Origin: Kiritimatiellia bacterium
GTDB lineage: Bacteria > Verrucomicrobiota > Kiritimatiellia > RFP12 > UBA1067
Length of the DNA stretch: 64,000 bases
Assembly: GCA_017454745.1 (NCBI GenBank)
Contig: JAFTCL010000046.1
Span: 1-64,000, forward strand
Reading direction: 5' to 3'
Part shown: positions 53,072 to 61,841 of the stretch, one piece after another
Layout: each line of letters starts with the position of its first letter
Numbering within the stretch: position 1 is the stretch's first letter
Program-made: the position numbers and the translations under genes
Notes under the pieces: generated by a model
What the model saw: only the letters and a program-made list of their open reading frames with translations
Told to the model about the DNA's origin: nothing
Database searches by the model: none

Positions 53072-55105
53072 TCAGGGCGCGATCACCGCGACCTCTTCTT
53101 TGTCTAAGGCAACTTCGCGACGGGAACCGTCGGGCAAAACGAGTTTCACCCGGCGACTCTTGTCCACATGGCGCGGGCGCAGAATGAGTTTCACCGACCG
53201 CCCATCCTTCGCGGCGAACTCCACCTCATACCCGCTCTCCGCAGGAAGCCGGAACGACCACTCCTTCCACTCTTTGGGGACACCCGCCCCGATGCGACAT
53301 TCGCCGTCCAACTCCGCGAGCAACATTTGATTCAGGGCGTAGAGGCAGTTACCAGCCGCCGTCATGAACCAGGGGTGCATCTCCACCACGCCGGGTTCGT
53401 TGATCTCCCAATACTCGCCGTAAGGTCCTGCCGAAACCCCCGCTTCCATGATGAACGGATAGACTTTTTCGTATCTCCCCGCCCTCTGCGCCGCCATCGC
53501 CATCGTACCCGCATACCATGGGCAGATCTTTTTGCCGACCGCATACATGTTCCCCGCCTTTACGCCCTGCGCGAGGAAGAAGTCAACCGCCGCCGACTGC
53601 TCCGGATGCTCTTTGGGAAAGATCGGGAACGGAAAATATCCCGCAAGCGTACCCATGGAGACGGCATCCGGATCGTTTGCCGTCGGAACGAAACGTCCCT
53701 CTTTGACGGGCAAAGACCTGACCAATCTGTCCGCCGTCGCTCGCCAGTCGGCTGCCTCATCCGCATCCTCGCCGAGCCGCGCGGCGGCGGCGGCGGAAAC
53801 GCGGAAGGTATGGATTACACCGCATGTCGTCATGCAGGGGCGCTCCTTCGCAGCGCCGAGCCGTTCGAGATCGGTGCAGCGTCCGATAAACGCCGAACCG
53901 TCGGGAGCGTCATAGACGTACTGGGAACGATAGAAACGTGCGCATTCGCGCATCACGGGATACGCCTTCTCTCGGAGAAAGTCCAGATCATCCGTATAGG
54001 ATGCTGTGAGGTTACACGTCTGGGCGATGGCGGACATCTGGAAAATGTGGTCCAGCCAGTGTCCGGAGGGCGCGCCTTCACGAGTCGCATCTTCCATGCA
54101 CTCCCAATACCAGCGCGCCCCGCGGCCGCCAGCACCGACACGCCGTTTGGCCTGCCCCAGCGTCTTGAATCGAAAATCCGCGACATGGCGGGCCTCGTCA
54201 AAGTGGCCCGAAGAGAGCAGCCCCTGCATGCCGTAGAGTTCGTCGAACGCGAACGAGTTGCCGTTCCAATGTGACGGGAATATCCCGACCGGAAGGTTCC
54301 ATCGCGTGACGGTACACTTCAGCTGATACTCACCCATCGCCCGCATGCGCATCAACTTTGCGTCCGGCACCTGTACGGACGAAGCCGCATAGTATTGCCG
54401 CCATGCTGCCTCGTGGCGCTTCACAAGATCCGAATAGGTGCCGGTGTAGGGTTCGCCTATCGAGATAAAGGTGATGAAGGCCCCGTCCTCCCGAGCATGG
54501 CGGAGCGTGATGCGCGTCTTGTCGATATGCCGCCCGTAGGCGGTGAAGGCGTACGTGCGGCCATCCGGCGTCTCCTCCCAATCGCCGACGACCAGCCGCC
54601 CCTTCGCGTCCCTGTGTTCCTTGTAGTCGAGCCCCACGGCGAGACGCGCGGCGTCCGTGCCGGGGAAGGTCTGGCGCACGGCGATTACATCGCGGTCATG
54701 GGCCACAAACGTCTCAACCACGCGGGTGACATCACCGAAAACGTTCGTTACGATCGACTTCGCGGTAAAGGGATCAAGCGTTTGGGTCCAGCGGTCGGGT
54801 TTCACAAGCGCTTTTCCGTCAACCGAGAGCGTGAGCCGGTAACTTCCATGCCCGTAGATGTTGTAGAGGAGCCGCCGCCCGGCGATAAAGATGCCGGTGG
54901 AAATGTGACAGCGGCGTGTACGTTCCGAAGGGAAGGGGACTCCGCCGAGATGGTCGGCCGTCATGCAAAGGCTCCCGTTCGACAGCATCACGGGGATATA
55001 CCCGTCAGGCATCGCCGTGCCCTCCCCGGATGCCGTCCACTCACCAGACGACACGCCTGCCATCACGATGATAATCGCCGCGAAAATCAATGCCGGATGT
55101 TTCAT
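53072..55105 (-). CDS. Exported six-hairpin glycosidase-like protein
   Basis: A 677-residue secreted protein with a signal peptide (MKHPALIFAAIIIVMAGVSS), a beta-sandwich N-terminal half and an alpha/alpha toroid (about 250-620) with NSFAFDELYGMQGLL and HWLDHIFQM as likely active-site loops. The order resembles GH65/GH95-type enzymes, but their diagnostic acids are not recognised, so the family is open. AAAGGTGAT precedes ATG 55105; the frame is open to 55153. It lies 79 bases from the next gene and 19 from the previous. Confidence 0.6.
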   Translation of the reverse strand: MKHPALIFAAIIIVMAGVSSGEWTASGEGTAMPDGYIPVMLSNGSLCMTADHLGGVPFPSERTRRCHISTGIFIAGRRLLYNIYGHGSYRLTLSVDGKALVKPDRWTQTLDPFTAKSIVTNVFGDVTRVVETFVAHDRDVIAVRQTFPGTDAARLAVGLDYKEHRDAKGRLVVGDWEETPDGRTYAFTAYGRHIDKTRITLRHAREDGAFITFISIGEPYTGTYSDLVKRHEAAWRQYYAASSVQVPDAKLMRMRAMGEYQLKCTVTRWNLPVGIFPSHWNGNSFAFDELYGMQGLLSSGHFDEARHVADFRFKTLGQAKRRVGAGGRGARWYWECMEDATREGAPSGHWLDHIFQMSAIAQTCNLTASYTDDLDFLREKAYPVMRECARFYRSQYVYDAPDGSAFIGRCTDLERLGAAKERPCMTTCGVIHTFRVSAAAAARLGEDADEAADWRATADRLVRSLPVKEGRFVPTANDPDAVSMGTLAGYFPFPIFPKEHPEQSAAVDFFLAQGVKAGNMYAVGKKICPWYAGTMAMAAQRAGRYEKVYPFIMEAGVSAGPYGEYWEINEPGVVEMHPWFMTAAGNCLYALNQMLLAELDGECRIGAGVPKEWKEWSFRLPAESGYEVEFAAKDGRSVKLILRPRHVDKSRRVKLVLPDGSRREVALDKEEVAVIAP

Positions 55106-55124
55106 TATGGATATCACCTTTCTG

Positions 55125-57719
55125 TTATCGAAGCATAATGGTCGTACCCTCATAATGGAACAATCTCAGGCCGGTATCATCGGGACGCGCATAATATGAC
55201 CGCCCCGTCTCCTCATCCAGATCGAATGTAACGTTTTGCGGCGGTGTCTCCCATGTAACCAGATACGGGCTGTCGGATTTCACGAGCGCATTAAGGTCTT
55301 CCCGCCCCGCGAGGTTGACAAGGATCGTCGCGTTATACGCAAACGAGAGGGTATTCGCTACAACCGGTAGCGCATCGCCGATACGGCTCTTCTCGTTGAG
55401 CGGCGTCATCCGTCCCGAAAGATCGAGCACGGCACCGTCTTGCAGTTCGCATCCGCAGAAGAAGTCCGTGTTGGGCTGGAATGTCCCATAGACTTTACAC
55501 CCAAGCTTATGATAAGCGGCTAGATTGTCGGCAGCGGTCGTGTTCACGATGTAGTTGCCGAGCAAAGGCGTCGAAGTGCCCGGACGAAGCTGCCCGTTAT
55601 CCTGCACAATGACCGTACACGCCCTTAAATCAGATTCCGGCGGCATGAACTCCAACAGGCGGTTGCCGAATATTTCGATGGTTCCCGCTGTCGTCTTCAG
55701 CCCCCGGGCGTAGATGGCGGTCGGGGTTCTGATAGTCAGTTTGTGCCCGCCGAGATCGATAAACGTGCCGGTCAAGCCGACATTCCCCTGCTCGTTCACG
55801 CTGGTAAAGCCGTACGGCTGATCGGTCTGCACGATGGAATCCGCCGTTAGGACCATATTGGATAACGCCTCGCTGCTGTAACTGTCGGGTGAAGTTGGTT
55901 TTGAATTCTTAAGCATACCACCGTTCATTTCAAACAAGTAACTGTTGTGGAAGAGCGTGCCGTTCATGTCCAGGACGCCGATTCCAGTGGCGTTTGTCGA
56001 AACCGTGATGGTACTGCCTGCCGGACCGAATGGACAATCGCGACCGTCCGTGCCGAAGACCAATGTTCCCGCTGTCACCACGGTCCCGCCGTAATAGGTC
56101 TGTCCGGATTTGGCCGCCGTGAATGTTCCCTCGCCATCCTTGACCAGTCGCAGATTCCCGGTGAAGGCAATCGACCGGTTCTCGATCTTCGACATGTCTG
56201 TCGCGGTGCCGTATGCGGGGAACGGCGTCGTGCTGGCGCTTTCATAGAACTTACCTCTCACCCTGTCGTACATACCGCAAACGGAAGTTAACGACTGTGC
56301 AGGAACGAGGTCGAGCTTGAGCGTACCGTCCGAACTGTAGGCCTTGAAATAATAACATTTGCACTTCGCATAGTTGTTCCATCCGACCATTGCGCCGTTT
56401 GAAATCTGAAAGGAGGCGAAAAGGACCAAATTGGTCGGCGCGGTAAAGGCGGTTTCGGGCGGGGTGACGGAAGCGACGGTTTCGCCATCGATGGACACCG
56501 TTCCCGTCGCGCCGTCGGCGACAATGACATATTCAGTGTCCGAGCCGGCGGCAAGGGTCTTCCCGTTCGACGACTGCATGGTACCGAAGTCGAATCTCAA
56601 TTTCGCGGGGAGCGAGGCGAGACCGAACTGTCCGGCGCTGCCCCCGCTTGTTCTGGTGCAGAAGAAAAACTGGTTGTTGTTGGCGATTGTCGGAACGATT
56701 TTCATCTCCATGCGGTCTGTGGATTCCGGCACGTAGTCCGTAATGATGTACTGGCTGCCGGTAGGCTGGATATAGTCGATCATTTCGCCGAGTTCCTGCG
56801 AAGAGCCTCTTACGATTATCCGGAGTTCCGCCGGATCTCCATCCGCGGAGTTTGTGATTTCAGTTCTGGATTCGGATTCCGCGTAAGCCGTGAAAGCACC
56901 GTTGCCTATGTTCTCATGGAACGTCCCGGCCACACGATCGTAAACGCCAATAGCGCCACTCTCTTTTCGAAGCGCGGGAACGATATGGCACTTGAGGTTG
57001 CCGTCCCGGTCATAGACCTTGAACGAATAGAACCGGATCTTGGCGTAGTTGTTCAAATATGTTATCTGGCTCTTTGCAATTTCAAAGGAGGCGAAGAGCA
57101 TAATGTTCGTGGGCGGGGTGTATTCGGTCGCAAAGTTGGACATGACCCCGCCCACCCACACGCCGTTCACGGCGATGTTTCCCGTTCCATAATCCGCCGT
57201 GACGGTATAGTCCAATCCCGAGCTCGCGGCGGGAATAATTGAAACGGCGGGGGTGAAGTTCCCGTTGTAGCGGTCGAACCGGAACTTGCCGTCAACCTTT
57301 CCGCAGCTGAAGCGATCCTTACCCCCTGAAGCGGTACGGTCGCACCAGAGAAACTGATTGGCGGAGAAACCGTTCGCATTGAACATGAACCGCATTTCCG
57401 CCTTATCGGTGCAGGATGGTTTATAGCCGGTGATGACATACTGTCCGCCGCTCACGTCAATGAATTCAAGGTCCTGATACCCCGCCACGACACCTTCCGC
57501 GTTGGTGATGCAATATGGGGTTGGCGCATTGAACCCCGCAACGGCGAGATTGTGGCCCGCAAGATCGACTTTCACGCCATTGGCGATAGAGACAAGACCG
57601 TCATCCGTCCAGTCCTCGTCCGTTACCAGCGTGTAGTCCGAACTGATTGTCCTGTCCGCCAATGCGATACCGACCATAAGAGCTACGAACATAGCCGTTA
57701 TCATCTTTATCCTTCTCAT
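55125..57719 (-). CDS. Surface protein with two LamG-like modules and beta-helix repeats
   Basis: The 864-residue product has a signal peptide (about 1-21), two LamG-like modules (about 85-275 and 315-515: GQYVITGY..., NNYAKIRFYSFKVYDRDGNLKCHIVP, YDRVAGTFHENIG), then an autotransporter-associated beta-strand type region (about 540-830, YYGGTVVTAGTLVFGTDG). No outer-membrane barrel or catalytic motif is present. It probably displays sugar-binding modules. AGGAG lies 9 bases before the ATG. Module 1 is closely similar to the N-terminal module of the GH27 gene just upstream. Confidence 0.75.
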   Translation of the reverse strand: MRRIKMITAMFVALMVGIALADRTISSDYTLVTDEDWTDDGLVSIANGVKVDLAGHNLAVAGFNAPTPYCITNAEGVVAGYQDLEFIDVSGGQYVITGYKPSCTDKAEMRFMFNANGFSANQFLWCDRTASGGKDRFSCGKVDGKFRFDRYNGNFTPAVSIIPAASSGLDYTVTADYGTGNIAVNGVWVGGVMSNFATEYTPPTNIMLFASFEIAKSQITYLNNYAKIRFYSFKVYDRDGNLKCHIVPALRKESGAIGVYDRVAGTFHENIGNGAFTAYAESESRTEITNSADGDPAELRIIVRGSSQELGEMIDYIQPTGSQYIITDYVPESTDRMEMKIVPTIANNNQFFFCTRTSGGSAGQFGLASLPAKLRFDFGTMQSSNGKTLAAGSDTEYVIVADGATGTVSIDGETVASVTPPETAFTAPTNLVLFASFQISNGAMVGWNNYAKCKCYYFKAYSSDGTLKLDLVPAQSLTSVCGMYDRVRGKFYESASTTPFPAYGTATDMSKIENRSIAFTGNLRLVKDGEGTFTAAKSGQTYYGGTVVTAGTLVFGTDGRDCPFGPAGSTITVSTNATGIGVLDMNGTLFHNSYLFEMNGGMLKNSKPTSPDSYSSEALSNMVLTADSIVQTDQPYGFTSVNEQGNVGLTGTFIDLGGHKLTIRTPTAIYARGLKTTAGTIEIFGNRLLEFMPPESDLRACTVIVQDNGQLRPGTSTPLLGNYIVNTTAADNLAAYHKLGCKVYGTFQPNTDFFCGCELQDGAVLDLSGRMTPLNEKSRIGDALPVVANTLSFAYNATILVNLAGREDLNALVKSDSPYLVTWETPPQNVTFDLDEETGRSYYARPDDTGLRLFHYEGTTIMLR

Positions 57720-57760
57720 GAATTAATACTCCTTTCGTTACTGTCATTGCAACTGATGCG

Positions 57761-60127
57761 TCACTCGTCCCCGCAGCGCTCACAGGGGTAGTACTTGGGA
57801 GCCTTGTAGCCGGGCTTGTCTATGGGACGCGACTCCTCGAACTGGATATAGACCGAGTTCATCCGGATGTCCGTGACACCATCGGCAAGACGGGCGGCCT
57901 CCTTCGGGAAAAGCCGCACGAGATGCGTAGCGTGCCCCGGAACCTCGGCGGAATAGCGGATCCCGTAGATACCTTCGTCCTTCTGCCGCCAAATGTCGCG
58001 TACGAGCCACTTTCCCTCAAGCCCCAGCGAATCGTAGTCGATCATTATCCGCGTCGAATCCTCGTGCGTGTTGAAGAGTGCGAAGACGAGCGAACCGTCA
58101 TGCATTGGCTTCGCCCACACCTGCGCGCGTGGTCCCTTGGCGACGAGCGCGGCCTGGGCGCCCAGCTCGTCTTGGTTCACTTCGATCACCTCATCGTTTG
58201 TGAGGAGCGAGCGCGTGAAGTCGTCGAGCTTCGTCAGGTCGCAACCGATGAGGAGCGGGGAACAGAGGATCGACCACATTGAAATGTGAGTGTACTGCTC
58301 GTTGTGCGTGAGGGTGCAGGGGTGGGCCTCCGTCATGCCGACGGTACCCACACCGCCGATGCTGATTGGTCCGACGATGAGCATGTCAGGATCGTTCCAT
58401 GCGCCGGGGCGGGCGTATGGCCAGAATGCCGATTGTTTTTCCACGATACTGACTGTCTGGGGCCACGAGTCCCTGAAGTCGCCTCCGGTTCGCCAGCAGT
58501 TCCCCCCGACATTCTCGCCCCAAGTCACCGCGCTCCCTCTTGGGTTGAACGAAAAGATGATGTCCCGCTTTTGGGCCTTGAGGGCCTCGCCCATCAGCCG
58601 ATAGGGGAGGGTCGCGCCTTCCAGTCCTGTGCCCACGCCTTGATGGCTGTACATTCCGTTGCGGAAGTTCTTCTTGTCGTATGTGCAATGGTCATACTTG
58701 AGGTAGTCATAGCCCCAGTCGGCCCAGGTCTTTGCATCCTGCCACTCATGACCCCAGCTCCCCGTACACATCCCGCATGTGTAAGGGCCTGGCGACGAGT
58801 AGAGACCCGCTTTCAGACCTTTCGCGTGGATGTATTCGGCAAGTCCTTTCATGTCCGGAAAACGCGCGTTCGGGTTGATTGTTCCGTCCGGTTTGCGTTC
58901 CGCGCCTTGCAGCGTCATATCGTCTTTGAAGCGATAAGGGTTGTTCTGCCAAAAGTCATCGATGTTCACATAGGTCCAGCCGTGGTCGGCTAGGCCACTC
59001 GCCACCATCGCGTCCGCGGCATCACGGATATTTTTCTCCGTAACCCTGAAGTTGAAACAGTTCCATGAGTTCCACCCCATCGGCGGCGTGAGTGCGATTT
59101 TGTCGCCCACAACGAGTTTCATCTGTTGCCGCGTCCGGCCCTTCGCGTTTTCCGCCGACACGGTGAAGAGGTACGTCCCCCGTTCCGGCACGGATCCGCC
59201 GACCATCCCGCGACTCTTATCGAATGTCGCGCCCTTCGGCAATCCCTTCGCCGAGAAGCGCATCGGACGCTCACCCGTCACCGGGATTCGCCAAAGGATG
59301 GGATTGCCGGGACGGACGCCGAGAATTTTCGCGCCGTTGATGCGCGGGGACTCGCTCTCCGGCGGTGTGAGGATCCCGAGTTGCCGTGACAACCCTTTCA
59401 CTTTGTAAAACACTCCAACAACACGGTCATACACGCCCAATACCTTGTTTTTCCTGTCAAGCGCAGGCACAACATGACATTTGAGCGTACCCGCCCGATC
59501 ATACACCCTGAACGCATAGAATCTGATTCTGGCGTGGTTGTTCAGGTTGATTCGCTCCATGTGGTTCCCAAGTTCAAAAGAGGCAAAGAGCATGATATTC
59601 GTCGGGGGGATGTACTGGGTTGCATGGTTGGACATGACTCCGCCCGCGCGTTGGCCGTTTACGGAGATATCCCCAGTCGCGTAATCAACCGTGACGGTAT
59701 AGTCTATATCCGCGCCCGGTATGGGAACGGAGGATTCCGCCGCAGTAAAGTTTTCGTTAAACCGGTCGAACCGGAACTTGCCGTCGATTTTCCCGAAACT
59801 GAAGCGGTCTTTACCGCCGGATACGGTGCGGTCGCACCAGAGAAACTGATTGGCGGAGAACCCGTCTGATAAAAACCTGAACCGCATCTCCACCCTGTCC
59901 GTACAGGATGGCCTGTAGCCTGTCGCTACATATTGTCCGCCGTTCACGTCGAGGTAGGCAAGGTCGGCATAACCGTCAACCGTGCCGACCTCATTTGTGA
60001 TTGCGTCGGTGACCGTCCTCTCCGCATCGGCGGTCAACGTGTTGTCCAAACGGATGGTTTCGCCCGCCCGTAATGTCATTGCAAAAAGGCAGACATAAAC
60101 AACAATCATGTTACACACGTATCCCAT
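57761..60127 (-). CDS. Exported alpha-galactosidase GH27 with N-terminal LamG-like module
   Basis: A 788-residue exo-enzyme releasing alpha-D-galactose. A signal peptide (about 1-21) is followed by a LamG-like module (about 60-245), an Ig-like segment (about 260-340) and the GH27 barrel from about 345 (TPPMGWNSWNCF), with nucleophile Asp479 (YLKYDHC) and acid/base Asp579 (WNDPDML). The C-terminus is the normal beta-sandwich. AAGGAAAG gives good spacing to ATG 60127, better than the open frame at 60148. It follows the XylR-type regulator gene, and two direct repeats lie between them. Confidence 0.92.
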   Translation of the reverse strand: MGYVCNMIVVYVCLFAMTLRAGETIRLDNTLTADAERTVTDAITNEVGTVDGYADLAYLDVNGGQYVATGYRPSCTDRVEMRFRFLSDGFSANQFLWCDRTVSGGKDRFSFGKIDGKFRFDRFNENFTAAESSVPIPGADIDYTVTVDYATGDISVNGQRAGGVMSNHATQYIPPTNIMLFASFELGNHMERINLNNHARIRFYAFRVYDRAGTLKCHVVPALDRKNKVLGVYDRVVGVFYKVKGLSRQLGILTPPESESPRINGAKILGVRPGNPILWRIPVTGERPMRFSAKGLPKGATFDKSRGMVGGSVPERGTYLFTVSAENAKGRTRQQMKLVVGDKIALTPPMGWNSWNCFNFRVTEKNIRDAADAMVASGLADHGWTYVNIDDFWQNNPYRFKDDMTLQGAERKPDGTINPNARFPDMKGLAEYIHAKGLKAGLYSSPGPYTCGMCTGSWGHEWQDAKTWADWGYDYLKYDHCTYDKKNFRNGMYSHQGVGTGLEGATLPYRLMGEALKAQKRDIIFSFNPRGSAVTWGENVGGNCWRTGGDFRDSWPQTVSIVEKQSAFWPYARPGAWNDPDMLIVGPISIGGVGTVGMTEAHPCTLTHNEQYTHISMWSILCSPLLIGCDLTKLDDFTRSLLTNDEVIEVNQDELGAQAALVAKGPRAQVWAKPMHDGSLVFALFNTHEDSTRIMIDYDSLGLEGKWLVRDIWRQKDEGIYGIRYSAEVPGHATHLVRLFPKEAARLADGVTDIRMNSVYIQFEESRPIDKPGYKAPKYYPCERCGDE

Positions 60128-60272
60128 TTTCGCTTTCCTTAAACCCAACGCCGATCATGCCGGGGAAATCGTCACATTGTGGAACAACGCTCACCCAACC
60201 TAAGACTGCGCCCGAACGGTAGCAATGCCATGTATGTATCAGTATGACACAAATAATCACAGCGAAGGGACG

Positions 60273-60304
60273 ATTTGCGCACAAATTAACATCCCATTTG
60301 CGCA
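60273..60304. promoter_or_regulatory. Candidate operator: direct repeat ATTTGCGCA
   Basis: ATTTGCGCA occurs at 60273-60281 and 60296-60304, with starts 23 bases apart (about two helical turns), in the 293-bp gap between the regulator and GH27 genes. The spacing suits an AraC/XylR-type dimer. Confidence 0.4.
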
Positions 60305-60420
60305 TTCCATCACACGGAACGATCCAAAGGAAGGTTAAAAGACGAATCGGTTGTCACAACCACCGTACATCCCGCCATGGCACGGGAGCGTCGATTCGGT
60401 GCACTCTAAAATTTCATTCA

Positions 60421-61590
60421 CTATCTCCGGCCTTTGAGAGATGCCCCCTGGGCCCGCCATTCCGACAGGGTGAGGCCAGTCTCCTTGCGAAACTGTTTCC
60501 GGAGGGAGTTCGGGTTCGCGAAACCGCAGAAATCCGAGATGACCTTGAGGGGCATGGTACTGTCCTCCAGAAGCTGCTTGGCCCGTTTGATGCGGACGGC
60601 GTGAATCTCCTCCAGAACGGAATGTCCGGTCGCCTTGCGGAAACGGATCTCGGCCTGGCGGCGGGCGCAGGGGAAGCTTTTCAGAACGGTAGCGGCGGTG
60701 ATTCCCTGACAGGCCTCCCGGCGGATTAGTTCCAACGCATCCGAGACGATTCGGTCGTGGATGGCGGTCCGGCGCGTCGAGGCGCGGCGGACCACCCGCA
60801 GCGGTCCGAAGGTGCGACGGCGCGGCCCGGCGAAATCCGCACCGTTCCGAAGCTGCACCTCCAAGAGGAACGCGGCGAGACGTCCGCCCTCCCTGAAGTC
60901 CGGCTTGACCGAGGTAAGCGTGGGGATGGAATGCTCGCAAATCTCCTCGGCGTTGTCCACGCCGACCACCGCGAGCGCGGTGGGAATCGGGATGGCCGTG
61001 ATGGCGGCTGCGGTCAATACCTCCGTGGCCGTCTTGTCGTTGGCTGCGAAGAGGGCGCACGGTTTCGGGAGACCGGCGAGAAAGGCCCGCAGTTCCCGCT
61101 GGTGCAGGGTTGGATCCGAAGCGGATCCGTGTCCGCTGAATACGCGGCAGGTGTGTCCGTTGATCCGGAGCGCGTCGGTGAAGCCCCGTTCCCGCTCGTC
61201 GCTCCAGAAGCGCCGCTCCGGATAGGGAACGAATGCGAAAGCCGTAATGCCGTCCATCATCAGTTCCCGCGCGGCCATACGGCCGGTGGCGGCGGAGTCG
61301 TGGGTGACGCAAAAGGTGTTCTTGGGGAGACAGGAGGGGTCATGATCGAAAAAGACGATCGGCAGGGTGCCGAAGACAGCTGGGTTGATTACCGCCGCCG
61401 TCCCGCCGCACTCCACGATCACGCCGATGGGATTCCAGAAGTCGAAGAGCTGATGCATCTGTGCCGGAGGGGGAATCCCCTCAACCGGCTGTACCAGCCA
61501 ATTCAATTTCGCCGCGACCTCTTGGACCCCCGCGAGTTTCTCAAGGGCATTGGTTTTCGACTGCGATTGAAAATAGAGAACAACATTCAT
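60421..61590 (-). CDS. XylR-type transcriptional regulator (sugar-binding domain plus AraC HTH)
   Basis: A 389-residue regulator. Residues about 1-265 form a LacI-like periplasmic-binding fold that senses a sugar (GTLPIVFFDHD, THDSAATGRMAARELM, AANDKTATEVLTAA, AVVGVDNAEEI). Residues about 275-389 form an AraC-type double helix-turn-helix (ISDFCGFANPNSLRKQFRKETGLTLSEWR). This layout matches XylR regulators of glycan genes. ATG 61590 is preferred over 61614 for its ribosome site. It lies directly upstream of GH27 on the same strand and is the likely controller of the 51.1-60.1 kb locus. Confidence 0.88.
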   Translation of the reverse strand: MNVVLYFQSQSKTNALEKLAGVQEVAAKLNWLVQPVEGIPPPAQMHQLFDFWNPIGVIVECGGTAAVINPAVFGTLPIVFFDHDPSCLPKNTFCVTHDSAATGRMAARELMMDGITAFAFVPYPERRFWSDERERGFTDALRINGHTCRVFSGHGSASDPTLHQRELRAFLAGLPKPCALFAANDKTATEVLTAAAITAIPIPTALAVVGVDNAEEICEHSIPTLTSVKPDFREGGRLAAFLLEVQLRNGADFAGPRRRTFGPLRVVRRASTRRTAIHDRIVSDALELIRREACQGITAATVLKSFPCARRQAEIRFRKATGHSVLEEIHAVRIKRAKQLLEDSTMPLKVISDFCGFANPNSLRKQFRKETGLTLSEWRAQGASLKGRR

Positions 61591-61653
61591 GACAGTCACC
61601 GTTCCGGAGGCCACGCCTATTCATGATAATTAATTATAACCCGACGAGTCCTC

Positions 61654-61666
61654 CTATCGCTGATAG
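61654..61666. promoter_or_regulatory. Candidate operator palindrome CTATC-GCT-GATAG
   Basis: A 5-bp inverted repeat with a 3-base centre lies about 65 bases before the regulator start and next to an AT-rich stretch. It is possibly autoregulatory. Short and unsupported by a second copy. Confidence 0.2.
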
Positions 61667-61841
61667 CAAGGATGATACCGCAAACACGGACTTGAAGTCA
61701 AGGGCGTATTTGGCGCATCCGCGAATCAACCCGCCAGATTAGAGAAAATCGGCTTGCCTTATTCATGCCCGATAGGTTAGAATTATTTCCCGTCATGGAT
61801 TTTAGCTGTTGTTATCACAGATTAAGGAGAGGGTTGTAACA

